DNA from: Agrocybe praecox
Taxonomy: Eukaryota > Basidiomycota > Agaricomycetes > Agaricales > Agrocybaceae
Length of the DNA: 64,000 nt
Direction: 5' to 3'
NCBI GenBank assembly: GCA_964017145.1
Contig: OZ024845.1
Location: forward strand, 744,001-808,000
Shown here: piece by piece, positions 1 to 11,243 of the stretch
Position numbering within the stretch: position 1 is the stretch's first letter
Layout of the letters: each line of letters begins with the position of its first letter
Program-made: the position numbers and the translations under genes
The notes under the pieces: generated by a model
Seen by the model: only the letters and a program-made list of their open reading frames with translations
Told to the model about the DNA's origin: nothing
Databases searched by the model: none

Positions 1-39
1 GCTCTGGGATCATGTCAGCTACTTATTGCTACGTATCAG

Positions 40-1270
40 GCTCTGTTTGACTCGTGTCACTCAGGTACCCTTCTGAGTAGGTGTTGTCTATCTTCATCTA
101 GACCAATATTTAATTAAGGCGCCTTCTCAGACCTCAGGCACCATAAGTGCAATGAGTTCGGGGGTGTCTGGAACCGTGGTGCGTAGCTTTTGCCGCTCGC
201 TGTTCTAATCTAATCTAATCGGTGCACTATCATTTAGCTCGTGATGCCTGCCGCCGCGGTGAGTAAATCCGTTAGCATCAACTTGTAAGTATACTTAGTG
301 TACTGATTGCCGTACACAGCTATTGATTTAATAGAAGGAGCTAACGCTGTAGACGACAAGGATCAGCATCATCCTTCCAACGCCGAGCAGTCTAATGGCC
401 ACGTCAACCAGAACAACGATGTCACTATTAATGGAGAAGAACCGGGAAGGCCTTCATCCTCCTCACCACCACCGATCCAAAAATCATATACTCAGGTGAC
501 TACCTCCTCATGTCTGGCCGAAATGATGTGCTCCAAAGGACTCAGGGGTGCCTGTGGGGAAATATTCAGAAGGGGTAAAGGCAACCACTGTTCGGGTTTA
601 TGTTCTGCGATATCCCTGGGAGATAAATCTCAAGTCGTACGTGTGCCCGTTCTGCACGCTTGCAGGTCGTTGCGTTCCTGCAGAGGCAGAGGTACTCATT
701 GTTTCCCTTCGTCTGTTCAGATATGTATCTCCGCTTGCAAAGACTCTGAGCAGAATTACGAGTCTGGCCATGGAGATGCGATGGCGCAGGTATGTAATCC
801 GCCAATGATTACATAGGGGTTCGCAACTGATTTCTTATGCAACAGCGAATTGTCGAATATCTGACGAAGAACCCGACATCAACCTATCGTCAGTTGATGG
901 CGGCCATGAAGTATGTCCTGGTCAACATTTCGATATCTTCCCACAATGTAAAACTAACTGAAAATGAAGATACGGCGTTAAAACCAGTCGAGAAGAAGCA
1001 AAAAAGAAACTGAAACTGCAGAAACCGTGTACCACATGTCAATGGCGTTGGATACCGTTCTTTTACGATTGGCACAAGAAATGCCGTGACGAAAAATATA
1101 AGAAGAAACACGACAATCTCGAGAGGTTTGTCAAGAGTAAAGCTAATCCTCAGGTATTTTGGTTTTCTTTTTTGTTGTTATTTTTTTACGTGCTCATTCG
1201 TAATTCCTTTTCTATTATCTAGCTCTCTACGCGATACCCCTTCAACCTGAACTCGATTGTCAAGTTCTAG
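40..1270 (+). CDS. Metacaspase-like C14 protease A, copy 1 (5' part outside window)
   Basis: Only the 3' half is in the window, which opens in an intron. The first exon carries the catalytic-cysteine motif FDSCHSGTLL of caspase-fold proteases. A short exon ends in HHKCNEFGGVWNRG. A large Ser/Pro-rich linker exon (302-639) holds SSSSPPPIQKSY and CSGLC. The tail has ISACKDSEQNYE and ends after the last splice in LSTRYPFNLNSIVKF followed by TAG. The p10-like part with an ISAC(K/R)D motif after a CxGxC element recurs in genes B and C, which supports the splicing. The intron after the Cys exon must use the distal acceptor at about 106, because the proximal one leads out of frame. The protein should be a cytosolic cysteine protease with Arg/Lys preference, as known for metacaspases; this specificity is not shown here. 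Confidence 0.82.
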
Positions 1271-2859
1271 GTCACGAAAACGACGACAAATACCTCTGCC
1301 ACCTCCGCCGACTCCATTTACATCCATCACATCTCAAAGTCACAATAATTTTTATTCCCTCTCTAATCCCCAGCTATTTAGAGCGGAGGACGCCAGCGTC
1401 AGCCACATTAAATTTCACGATCCCTTCTTTCTCTCTCAGGCTCGCATCTAACACCAACATCAATTTAAACAATTGTACACATAGAATTCCAAAGCATCCA
1501 ACAATCATCAAGCATACCTGTATCAACATTCTAGCCCCGTTAAAACTTAAAACCCCGTCCTTTTTTATGCTTAATTTTTTTTCCCCATTCTATCACGCCC
1601 ATGAATTTGGATCTCGACATTGTACTTCATTTTATTAAAATATTGCATAGGTCATTTAAATTTTTTAGTTTACACTTTTCTTTCGGTATCTCATCCTATG
1701 TTACCTTGTTATTAGCTTATTTTTCTCCCTTATTTCTCTCCATCGTTGCCCTTTCCTCATCCCATTCTGCCGCTGCCTCCCTCAACCACCACAGGATAAT
1801 CATAAAACCCACACCGACTCCCACTGCACTTAATCACGTCATCAAATCACTTCGCTAGATTTTTTTACCATCCTCGACATTAAATGGGCAGGTTGCTAGC
1901 CGTCGTCGTTCGTCGTTGTCTGCACTAGGTCCTACCACCGTGTTTTTACCAATGGCTACCTCGACTTTCCTCAATCCACCTGCCACATTCCAAGCTTTCT
2001 GGAATTTCCTGGAATTACATCTGAACTCAGCCGCTTTCCCTCCTCCTCCATTGATCTTCTCATTTCTCATCGATCCTTTATTTTTTCAGTCAATACCTAC
2101 ATATCCCTTTCCTCCATTTGGTCTAACTGAATTTCCTCTGGCTCTAATTAGTTGCTTTTCTGTCGTTTTCCTCCTCCTCCTCCTCCTTTCCTCTTACCTG
2201 TATTTCCATCCTTACGTCTGTAGTTCAAGCCACATGTTGTGATTACTCAAGTCTAGTGTGACCGTGTGAATTCTCACCACACCATTGTGACTCGACTCAG
2301 TGACTTTCGAAAGTTGTGCACCATCCATCATTAACGTTTAACGTTGAATCCTTGATAACCAAGTACTTTTGCTTGAACTTGGACGTCTTTTTTTTTTGCC
2401 ATATTATTGCTACCTCCTATAGACTTTGCATCTAACAAGAATAAAACGACATCCAAAGAAGGTTTCCTGGATTTCAAGATCTTGAACGTCAACAGGAAAG
2501 TCGGCAGTGGCGATATTCAATCCAAGAGTAAAACATACGAGAAATCCAGATGTTCAGAACGAAATCGGCGCCATTGCTTGCAAGGCGGTGCAGCCATCTC
2601 CAGCCACAGGGAATTACCCAGCAACGCTCATTGCATTTTTCTTCAAAAATACGAACGAATCAAGTCTTTTTGTTGGAAATGGGATGACTTGCCGTGTCAA
2701 CATTTCCATCGAACTCCTGGATTTACCCCCCCCCCCCCTTTATGCCACCTCAGTATAACTTTCCGTGTAAATGGCGAACCTTTGACCCGATCCCTGGGTT
2801 TTTTTTCTTACTGGCATGACAAAAATGCCGCTCGACTCAACGATTCCATCTTTACGATC

Positions 2860-3700
2860 CTCTTGTCGTCCTTGAAACCCTCGGCCAATGAATCCAGAAA
2901 GTAATGATCACAACCTCTCTCCTACAAATGCAGCATCCGACGGGAGGTGTACCCCATGACCATGGTGTTTTTTGTAGCCTTCCATATGTCCTGTCAGTCC
3001 ATCGAAGCCCCATTTTCCATGAGCATACCACGTTCTTGCACATCTAATCGAGAGAATTCTGCTGTCCCGCCCTCCTTAAACATATCTCAGATTCTCCGTG
3101 TTTCACTGGCTTCCAATCTCCCGCATTCCTATATTTTTCTTATCCCGCCGCCTACTCCGCTTATAAGTACAAGGTGGCGTTGGCAAATCTGCGAGGGATA
3201 TTCGCCCACTTGTCATAATGCCATTTGGGGATCCCAACCTGTTATCTTTATCTGACTGCTGCGGGATACACGTTGATTATAGCCACAAGGATTTTTGGAA
3301 GCAAGATATCCTTTTCCGTGGTCCGCGCATGAATTCGCTTGTCAAAACGAACTCTTGAAGATCACTGATAGCAAACCAAACGATACCAAAAGGAATCTTA
3401 TAATCTTGTTGATTCTGCCCATCATCCATCGGGATATCGGAATGCTCAAAATATCGATGTCGGAAGTCATATGTACGACGTGCGTCAAGATTCGGTCATC
3501 GATTTGGGAATCTGTTTCTGGGTAGTATTCACGGGATCCGAAGACATATAATCGCCAACTTTCCAAAGACTCCCGTCCGGCACGACTGCACTTTCCTCGA
3601 CCTGAGATTTCAATTGAAGGAAGACAATGTTGCTAACCCAAATGCTCTGACGAGAGATTTGTGACGATCCCAGCCATATCGGCCAAATGTTCCTGGATCG
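2860..3700 (-). pseudogene. Minus-strand relic of unknown gene, copy 1
   Basis: Minus-strand frames contain pieces that recur in copy 2: a piece like DAAFVGE..., a piece like AEGFKDDKR, and further upstream ESAVVPDGSLWKV. In copy 2 the corresponding pieces read longer without stops (for example SSDAAFIGDGYDHFLLDALA). Here stops and frame changes separate them. I do not recognise the family. The shared protein-level pattern suggests decayed coding sequence rather than plain intergenic DNA. Confidence 0.35.
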
Positions 3701-3901
3701 CAACGTGAGATGTCTTCTAACCTCAAAAGAATATCTACATATGGGCTATAGCCTGGATGTCGATCTTGATCGCCATGAACTCAATCACAAACAGGTTATT
3801 CATCCTCAGATATTCTTTTGTGCGTCGGATCCTGAACCGGAATCCCGAGGCACCTCCAGTTGTGCACTGAACAAGCACTGATATATGATATCTCGCGAAG
3901 C

Positions 3902-3998
3902 TCAACTTTTTCAGGACACCCAAAAACTAGCGAAAAACCACGAGTTTGGGTTTTCAGGTCACTTGAAACTCTTGGATTTCGGGTGACCTAAAAGTTGA
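3902..3998. mobile_element. Small inverted-repeat element (MITE-like), only in copy 1
   Basis: A 97-base insertion relative to copy 2. It begins TCAACTTTT and ends AAAAGTTGA, a perfect 9-base terminal inverted repeat. The similarity continues inward imperfectly (left CAGGACACCC, right GGGTGACCT). No clear target duplication is seen. It lies in the region upstream of metacaspase-like gene B1. Confidence 0.4.
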
Positions 3999-4407
3999 TA
4001 TTCTCAGGGTGAAGTACCAAAAAGGATTTGTGCCACCTGATAATTTGCCTAATTTCTGCCGGCCGATTTTGAGTCTTGACTCTTGACAGGTTACTGAGTG
4101 CGCTCACACTCACGTTCACGTGTCGTGCGAAAAAAAAACTGCCATCTTACTTCTTGTTGTCGCCTTGCTGCTCAGTCAATGACTAGGATACATTTTCATC
4201 TACAATCTGGATTTCCTAATGTCTCACTTACCTCACTTGTCGGTGGTTGAGAATCGGGGCCCAAGTATCCGCCACATATGGGGTATCTGTATTCTTTCTC
4301 GATGGCACTGCCTTTTGCGATTCCGTCGTGTTTAAAGCGTGCGGTTGCTACCTCAAACTCGACGGGTCGCCCTCTTCTTTTCCTTGCATAGTAGTTCTGC
4401 CAGCATC

Positions 4408-6499
4408 ATGCCAGACATAAAGTCTCCTGCCTTCAAGCGGTTCCGCAAGCTGCGTCTGCTTATCTTAGTCAAGGTCCATCCCATTCTGTTTGGTTTCTTT
4501 AATACCTGTTCTAATACATATCTTTCGAATTCCAGACCCAATGGACATATCATCTCAAGGTCAAAAAGGTGGCATTGTTAATCGGAATAAATTACACGGA
4601 TATCGAGCGTTGGAAGATGAGATGGGCACATAAGGACGTCCACGATTTAGAGGACCTCTTAATCCGTAGGTGGCAGCTATGTCACTGTTTTTCAAAGCAC
4701 ATACACAACAGTTTACAGGAAGATATAACTACCTTCGTCAGAACATCATTATCCTCACAGATGAACATGATACTCCGGAAGATATGCGTCCCACTGCCGA
4801 TAATATAGTATGTCGTTCAATCGTCCTTGATTATCTCTCAATGTCATAACATTGCCTTCATCTTCTCGTGCAGCGAAGGGAACTGAAATCTTTTGTTCTC
4901 GGGCATCCAAATTGCAAGACCTTTTTCTTTGCATGTCAGTCACCTTGTCTCATCATTCTTCCTCGTGTATGGTTGTTGACACAGGCATTATCGTTTTAGT
5001 TTCTGGTCACTCCTTCCAAAAGGATGAAGATCCATCACTGCCTTGTGTGGAGGACGATGGAATGGAAGAATGTGAGTCTCATCGTCCCCATAACCATAGA
5101 TGCATATATGGACCTTTCTCCCAGATATCGTCCCTTTGGATGCTGTAAGCAACGAAACAGACACGATCAATGAAGAATATATCATTTTAGACAAGGTTAA
5201 TTCCTGTTTTAACTCAGATTGTCGTTGCTTCAAACGGCCTATGCATTAAATGAACCAATGATTAATGAAGGAATTTCTCATCTAGGAACTCAAAGTGTAT
5301 CTCGTTGACTCCGTTGGGAGGGGTTCTCATCTTAATGTACGTTTAATTTCGTCTGTTGTGCACATGCTTATCACTCTACCGCCCATTTCTATCAGGCATT
5401 CTTCGATTGTTGCCATTCGGGGACGCTTTTAAGTGCGTTGCGTGGTTCTCCTCGATGTCGTATGTACTAGTCTAATATTCGTCTTAAGATTTATGGCACC
5501 AGAAATGCAATGAAATACATGGATTTACGAGTCGCAGTTGGTTTTAGATTTATTTCCTCACTATCCATTCGCTTAATTCTGATGCTTTCGCAATCTATTC
5601 AGTTCATAGGGTCTTTAGACGAGGTAATCAATATTCACTACTATCATTCAGATATGTGCTGAATATTTGCGATCTATAGTCGCCAAGCCGGAAGTTAGGC
5701 CTCAACCCACGCTTTCTGGGAATTTTGCTTCACTTCCTACTAGTCGGTCGGAGATACGCCCCAATACCACCATTGCGACATCGAGTGGAGGGCCATACTC
5801 CTCTAGAATCTTGCCCGCATCAAAATATGTGTTCGAAAGTTTTCGAATGGCCAATCAATGTTCCGGATTCTGTTTACCATTTTTCTTGTCGGATAAAGCT
5901 CAAGTGGTAAGCATGGGGTCTTTTTTCCCTTGAAAGGCTTTCGTTGATCAAATTGGCAGGTCTGCGTGTCTGCCTGCAGGGACAACGAATCAAATCTGGA
6001 ACATGGAATGCGGGGTGCTATGATACAGGTGTGTCTGTGATGCATACAATTTGATTACATTGTTAACACAAATTTATTTATTAGTCAATTATTAGACTTC
6101 TAGAAGAAAATCAGGAACCCACTTATAGAGAGATAATGGAAGCGGTGAGGTACGCTGTATTCAGATCAACTTTTTAAAATTTCTCTCACAATCTTGAACA
6201 GAAACCAAAATAGAGGCGCACACGAAAATGTCAAGAGCAAGGTGGCCAAGCGCGTCAAGGAAAATCACCCTTCTGCCGCACTGCTCGGACTAATTGTGAT
6301 GTTTGGTCCCCTTCATCAGTACCACAAGTGCCTCAACAGTGAGGCTGATCGGAAACTAAGACAGATCGCAGGACAGAACCAGGCTAAGCCACAGGTAAAT
6401 TTCACCTCTTACCACAATGATTTGCGAACCAATGGTATTACCGGGTTGTAGCTTTCCAGTCTTCGTCCTCTCAACACTAAGGCAAAGATCAAGATATGA
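4408..6499 (+). CDS. Metacaspase-like C14 protease B, copy 1
   Basis: Spliced reading from ATG 4408 gives a short basic N-terminus (MPDIKSPAFKRFRKLRLLIL). Then come the caspase-fold strand VALLIGINYTD, the DVHDLEDLL and NIIILTDEHDTPEDMRPT segments, the histidine motif FSGHSFQ, DDGMEEYIVPLDAV, and the cysteine motif FFDCCHSGTLL. A Ser/Pro/Thr-rich linker follows (around 5690-5900), then CSGFC, VCVSACRDNESN and the final LSSLRPLNTKAKIKI before TGA. About eleven short introns are needed, all GT-AG. The start is chosen because the same short N-terminal pattern begins genes A and C. His and Cys of the catalytic dyad are both present. There is no long Pro/Gln-rich type I metacaspase prodomain. Probable cytosolic cysteine protease; substrate unknown. 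Confidence 0.85.
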
Positions 6500-7559
6500 T
6501 ATAGCCGCAGGGTCGAACCAACTCCTATATCGTCCGTTTGCTTGTGATACCTATTCCCGCCCGCTACCACTTAAGACTGCCATCTCAGCGGCCTATACCC
6601 CTGCACTCACCATATACTGTGACATCGTACCCGACACCCTGATGCTGTACCAACACCAGGATATCCCTTTTCGCCATCTCGTGTTACCTTTCCTTCGTTC
6701 TCAGACATTGTCACCCAATTCGCCTTCCAAGATTACTCTTCTTCTATTTACCATATATTTCTATTGCGGGATAACTCACTTCCGACAGGGATGCCTTGCC
6801 GTTGCTCCCGTTTGTAGCTTCGTATTTTTATGACATGCCACCTGTCACTCTCCTTGTACTTGAGGCTTGATGGCTTTATTATTGGACATTCAACATGTTC
6901 AAATTTCTATTTCGCTTCCGTTGGAGTTGACGTCGACCTATTCTTGTAATTGTATCATCAAATTTTAATGGAAATATAGATGAAAATAAACCATGATGTA
7001 CGTGTTGAAACTCGAGCCAACAGAATGACGTCACGCGATAGCATGCGTGGCGTAGTGACCAAGTTAGTAAGGCGTCAAGTTTCCAGGCTTCGCTCGTTCA
7101 TAACTTTTTGGTGAGGCATCCTTGCAATTAGGCACATGATTAAGGTCATTGATTATTTATGTCGCCGGTTTGTTCCACTTGGAGAAGGCTACCATTGTCG
7201 GGACGTGACTAGTTGACTATTAGTAAATCGGCTGCGTGGCATCGGTTACGGGATCCTTCGGTCCTCCATGAAGAGTAAGAGCCAAGTTAAGGCCTCAGGC
7301 CTCAAGAAACCATTACAAGCTCGTCGTCGCCATTTCTCTTTTCAAGGAATTCCCAATTCGATTTCTGCCGTATTTTTCCTTCTTTAGGATCCATTTTGCG
7401 TGTCTTGCATTCATCGTTTATACCTTTGTATCTTGATCCGGTGTTTTTTTGTTTTTTTTTTTCCTTCTAATTGTCGACCTTCTACCTGTTGCTTGACTGT
7501 GGATTGGTTAGGCGATGATCCATCTCATTCTCGATTGGGACAGTCAGATGAAAAGACCC

Positions 7560-8285
7560 CATCGATATCAGCGAGTCGGGATGCGGCAGGTAGTATGTTG
7601 CAGGTAGTTGTTCACTACGCAGTCAGGAATGTCTTGAGAGCATCAAGCCGACACGTGCATATTTTCCGACGACGTCCAGGACGACGAGAGCATCTGTTCA
7701 GCTCCTTATCCCGTTTGACATACCGCAGCACCCCAACCATGAACCGAGTATCAAGTTTAGGCTCAGACCACACGGACTTGGTAGATTAGTAAGATAGAAG
7801 CGGGCGTAAATCGCCGACCTGTATTTAATGACCTGTTGGCGCATTAAACCACATGTAAGTGGAATAGAAGTGCATAGGACTTATCAACATGGTACCGGGT
7901 ACATTGGTAAATGGTTACGGTTACCACACACGACAAAGCATTTATAAGCGAAGAGCCAATTGCAATAAACAACACCGTTTAGGCAACGTCAACTAGTACG
8001 ACAGTATGCGACGAACAAGTTGAAGGCGGAGCGATCTGCAGTGGGCATTGACTGCAACTGCGCCAACTTGTTCAAGCACTCAAATTTGAGAGTGTCGTCA
8101 CCGAACAACGCTCACCAAGGTAAGTTGGCCACAGTATGAATGTGGACGATGGGCTGTCATCGGTCGGTATGGGCTGCGGTGGGTGGTCGAACGATGTTCG
8201 TGGATATCGAGGAGGAGCGGTGCGCCATTAAGCCTATGAATGTGTTCAGCTGCATGCGGAAGGTACCTGCCCTATGACCAACCGA
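7560..8285 (-). pseudogene. Minus-strand transcription-unit relic, copy 1
   Basis: Downstream (minus sense) of the promoter-like module, a piece reads MAHRSSSISTNI, and farther on SEPKLDTRFMVGVLRYVK with a basic Arg-rich end. Both pieces recur in copy 2 at 28140-28690 with conservative changes, which argues for former or present coding use. No full reading frame could be assembled and the family is not recognised. Confidence 0.3.
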
Positions 8286-8289
8286 CAAA

Positions 8290-8440
8290 ATGTAGCAAGA
8301 AGATTGTTGTGGTTGGGAAGGAAGAGAGGGACATTCGGAGGGGTTACAAAGCCTATATATCCTGTATGACAAACATGCCCTTGTTTGTTGTTTATAAATT
8401 ATCGATGGCTATCCCGTGGACAGGAGGCCGGTTATCCGTA
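8290..8440 (-). promoter_or_regulatory. Dispersed promoter-like module, copy a
   Basis: Read on the minus strand, it has a conserved box close to GATAAAGAACAAACAAGG (here slightly altered), then a TATATA element at about 8354-8360, then a pyrimidine-rich stretch ending TTCCCAACCACAAC. The same order and spacing occur at four other places in the window. The arrangement fits a core promoter with its transcription start just after the CCAACCAC segment. Confidence 0.45.
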
Positions 8441-11243
8441 AAACATGCGAAGTGGGGGGCTCAGAAGGCAGTTATCTGACGTGAAAGGGAAAATGAAAGT
8501 CCGATGCACACAAATATGGAAAGGGTAGTAGATAGAAGCATCTAGTCTAATGTGAGATGACGAATGTGTGCGCCCAGCAAATGCTGCGGAGAAGAAGAAA
8601 AGGCCGCTCTTGAGGCTACTGCGTATTTATATGGCCCGGGGCGTATCGAAGATTTACTAAAGGCAGTCGGTTTAACGTTGCACATAGCATGCGCTATTCA
8701 AGCCAGAATTTTGGTCGTGTGGGCCTGATGAGGGCTTCAAATATACACAGACCAGATGAGAACCAGATTCAATATTCAAATATTCAGGTATGATATATGC
8801 GTCCAGAACCTGTCCAGGGTCATCGATGACCGGTGACCGGTGACCACAGTGATCTAGCGTAGTCCAGACAACATCCGAAATTCACAAGAAATGCGAGTAC
8901 GTGCAGCAGATAACACTCGAATGTTGACACAATTGGCTGGCTAGGTATTATCCATCTGTTCGGCGTCAAGAATACATAGCACCCAGCCCAGTCCACTTCA
9001 GAAGAAGCGCGATTGTTGACCGCTGACTCGCTCGGTAAATTTGACAATAGTTTCTGGGTAAGCCGATAGTAAAAGGACTCGGGAATGATTCTTATTTGAC
9101 CCTTAGAGATCTATTGTTTCAAGTATCTCGCGGATGGGACGTCAAGGCGGCGTTTGCGATAAAGGAATGGTGCTAATCTTGGTTCAGGATAAAGTTCAGG
9201 CGGAGCTTTGGGCGGAGTCTATTCTCATAGACAAGGCCCGAGTCAGCCGAGGACTGTTGACTCCTACCAAGCTCCTACAGCCAGGAGCCTGCCACTGGCG
9301 CTCCCTGGACCCTGAATGCACTTGGTTCCTACTAACAAACTAAAAGTCTTCGGAGAATCTTAATCAACAACTCGCCAGTACTCTGCGCACGATAGTTTTC
9401 AAGGGAAATATACTTCATATCGACCACCATACTGCAATAGTAATACTATCATACGACGAACTACGACCCCTCCCTCAAATCCATGGTGACCTCTTTGAAT
9501 ATTTTGCACAAGCCAAGTGAATTGCTTTTCAGACGCCCGCTTAGGACATCGGAAAGTTGCATACGGCGACATTACCCTTCAACTATTAGGTCACATAAAT
9601 CTGGATCACCATCCAGGTATTTCAGCGCACAACCCAGCTTGAAATAGAATTTTTATACCTTTCCTGCAGCTATCCCTGGTGTACTCGTCCTCGTGTTCCC
9701 ATCTCACGATCGGGGATAATTATAGGATCGTTTTGACAAGCTGAGAAGATTTGAGAAGCTTTGTTGTCGAATTCAGAAGAGGCTTCGAAAGGGACCGGCA
9801 GGCTGTCCATGATGTTCTCAAAACTCTTATCGCGCATGTTTTTTCAGGCATCATAGCCAGCGTATTCTCCCTTCCCTTGGCAACCATCGATCATTTCTCT
9901 GCCTTGGTCTGGCTCTCATCATAACCTCCCTTTCTGTCTCGATTTCCCGATCTTTTCGTGATTCCCATCCTCGGTACATACATACGACCTCCCTCTTTTC
10001 GTTTGCTCTTCCTCTTCGGGGACGTGGAAAATACGAACAGGAGTCGCATCCCATTATTTTTCACTTGACTCCGTCTTCCAGCAGCTGTTGATCATAACCG
10101 ACTACCACCAGCACCAAATGACGAAAGCATGTCCTGTTTGTGGGGAAGCAAAGTTGCTTCCACTATCGTTGATAGTCCCTAAAGCTTAAAGGCCCATCGG
10201 TCCGGGTTTTTCTCGGTCCGCTCAAATATCTTTGCTTGATCATGAGGTCCACATACATCCATACTTACGACAGACAGGCTGAAACGAAAGAAAGTATCGC
10301 TTATTTTGTACGCTTCTATTCGGTTTACGTCCTTTCACAAGGTCTTGAACACCGCCATACTTTCAAAAAAAACGTGTTCGAAAATCTTTTTCGAAGTCAA
10401 CAATAGCAAAATCTTACTCAGTCTCTTTCTTCGCAATGAAACCCTCCTCGATCGTGTCCCAATTCCATGTTTCGTGATCCGAAAATTTGCCACAAACATA
10501 AATACACCCTTACATGTCTGTGTAGCAGTAGTCGGAACCTGTACAGAACATACACGCTGCATGCGCATGGACGAGAACATGAGCCCAAGGCATGCAGGAA
10601 AGCAATTATGATACGTGATCTCCAACTCCACCAGAGTCTAAAGTGTTAATGGAAAGTCGATCACGATCAGTGTCTGTACACTGCGTCTATCACAAACAAG
10701 CAAATAGGCTGCTGCTGCGACCCCCAGATAGGATATTTCTCGATGTAGAGAAATTCAGAGACTTGCGCGGTTGAGATATCTGCAACGGAACTATTCTCCA
10801 CCTGCCACCCATATCAAGGGGGCAGCTGAGCCAAAGCTGACTGATAGCTCAGCATCCGTGCGAATCTATATATTATCTGTACTTGGTTTCACGATTTAAC
10901 CACTCGGAGTTTCATTGGAAGGTAATTTTACCTCCTGCTATTAAATACAACTGATTGACCATTTACTCTCATCATAAAGCTGTGTGATGATTCGGTACTT
11001 AAGCTCATTGCGGGGAACACCACTTCTTTCAACAGTGACTAACAGTCCAGACAGCAAAGAACAGTACAGGTGCAATACTCTGACTCGACTGAGATACTCT
11101 TCACTCTCTCCATAAATTCCCTCTCCATCTCTCCCTCGAAACACTCCTGTTCCATCGCGCTTAGCACAGGCGTCTACTGGGCGCTAGTTGTGAAGGACCC
11201 AGGTCGTTGTTGTTGTCGTCGATCCAGTTTCTTTTAACACACC

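Larger units (their letters stand above)
1271..4407. other. Intergenic region with relic coding pieces
   Basis: No intact gene is visible. The stretch is T/C-rich between 1560 and 2240. A minus-strand relic lies at about 2860-3700 and a small inverted-repeat element at 3902-3998; both are listed separately. The matching copy-2 region (21975-24887) differs by many small indels, as expected for mostly unconstrained DNA. A TATA-like TTTAAAGC lies about 78 bases before the gene B start. Confidence 0.6.
6500..11243. other. Long gene-poor interval between genes B1 and C1
   Basis: No complete gene is recognised in 4.7 kb. It holds a promoter-like module (8290-8440, minus orientation) with a minus-strand relic downstream. 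A short plus-strand piece at about 9385-9520 reads LHIDHHTA, LSYDELRPL and GDLFEYFAQ, and it recurs at about 29755-29885. A CPVCGEAK piece lies at about 10130. Copy 2 (26990-31552) has the same order with many indels. Confidence 0.55.

Noticed and set aside
307..816. 169-codon ORF as an independent gene with its own start
   Set aside because: Most of it (AIDLIEGANAVDDKD to SLGDKSQV) is an internal linker exon of metacaspase-like gene A; the rest reads through an intron.
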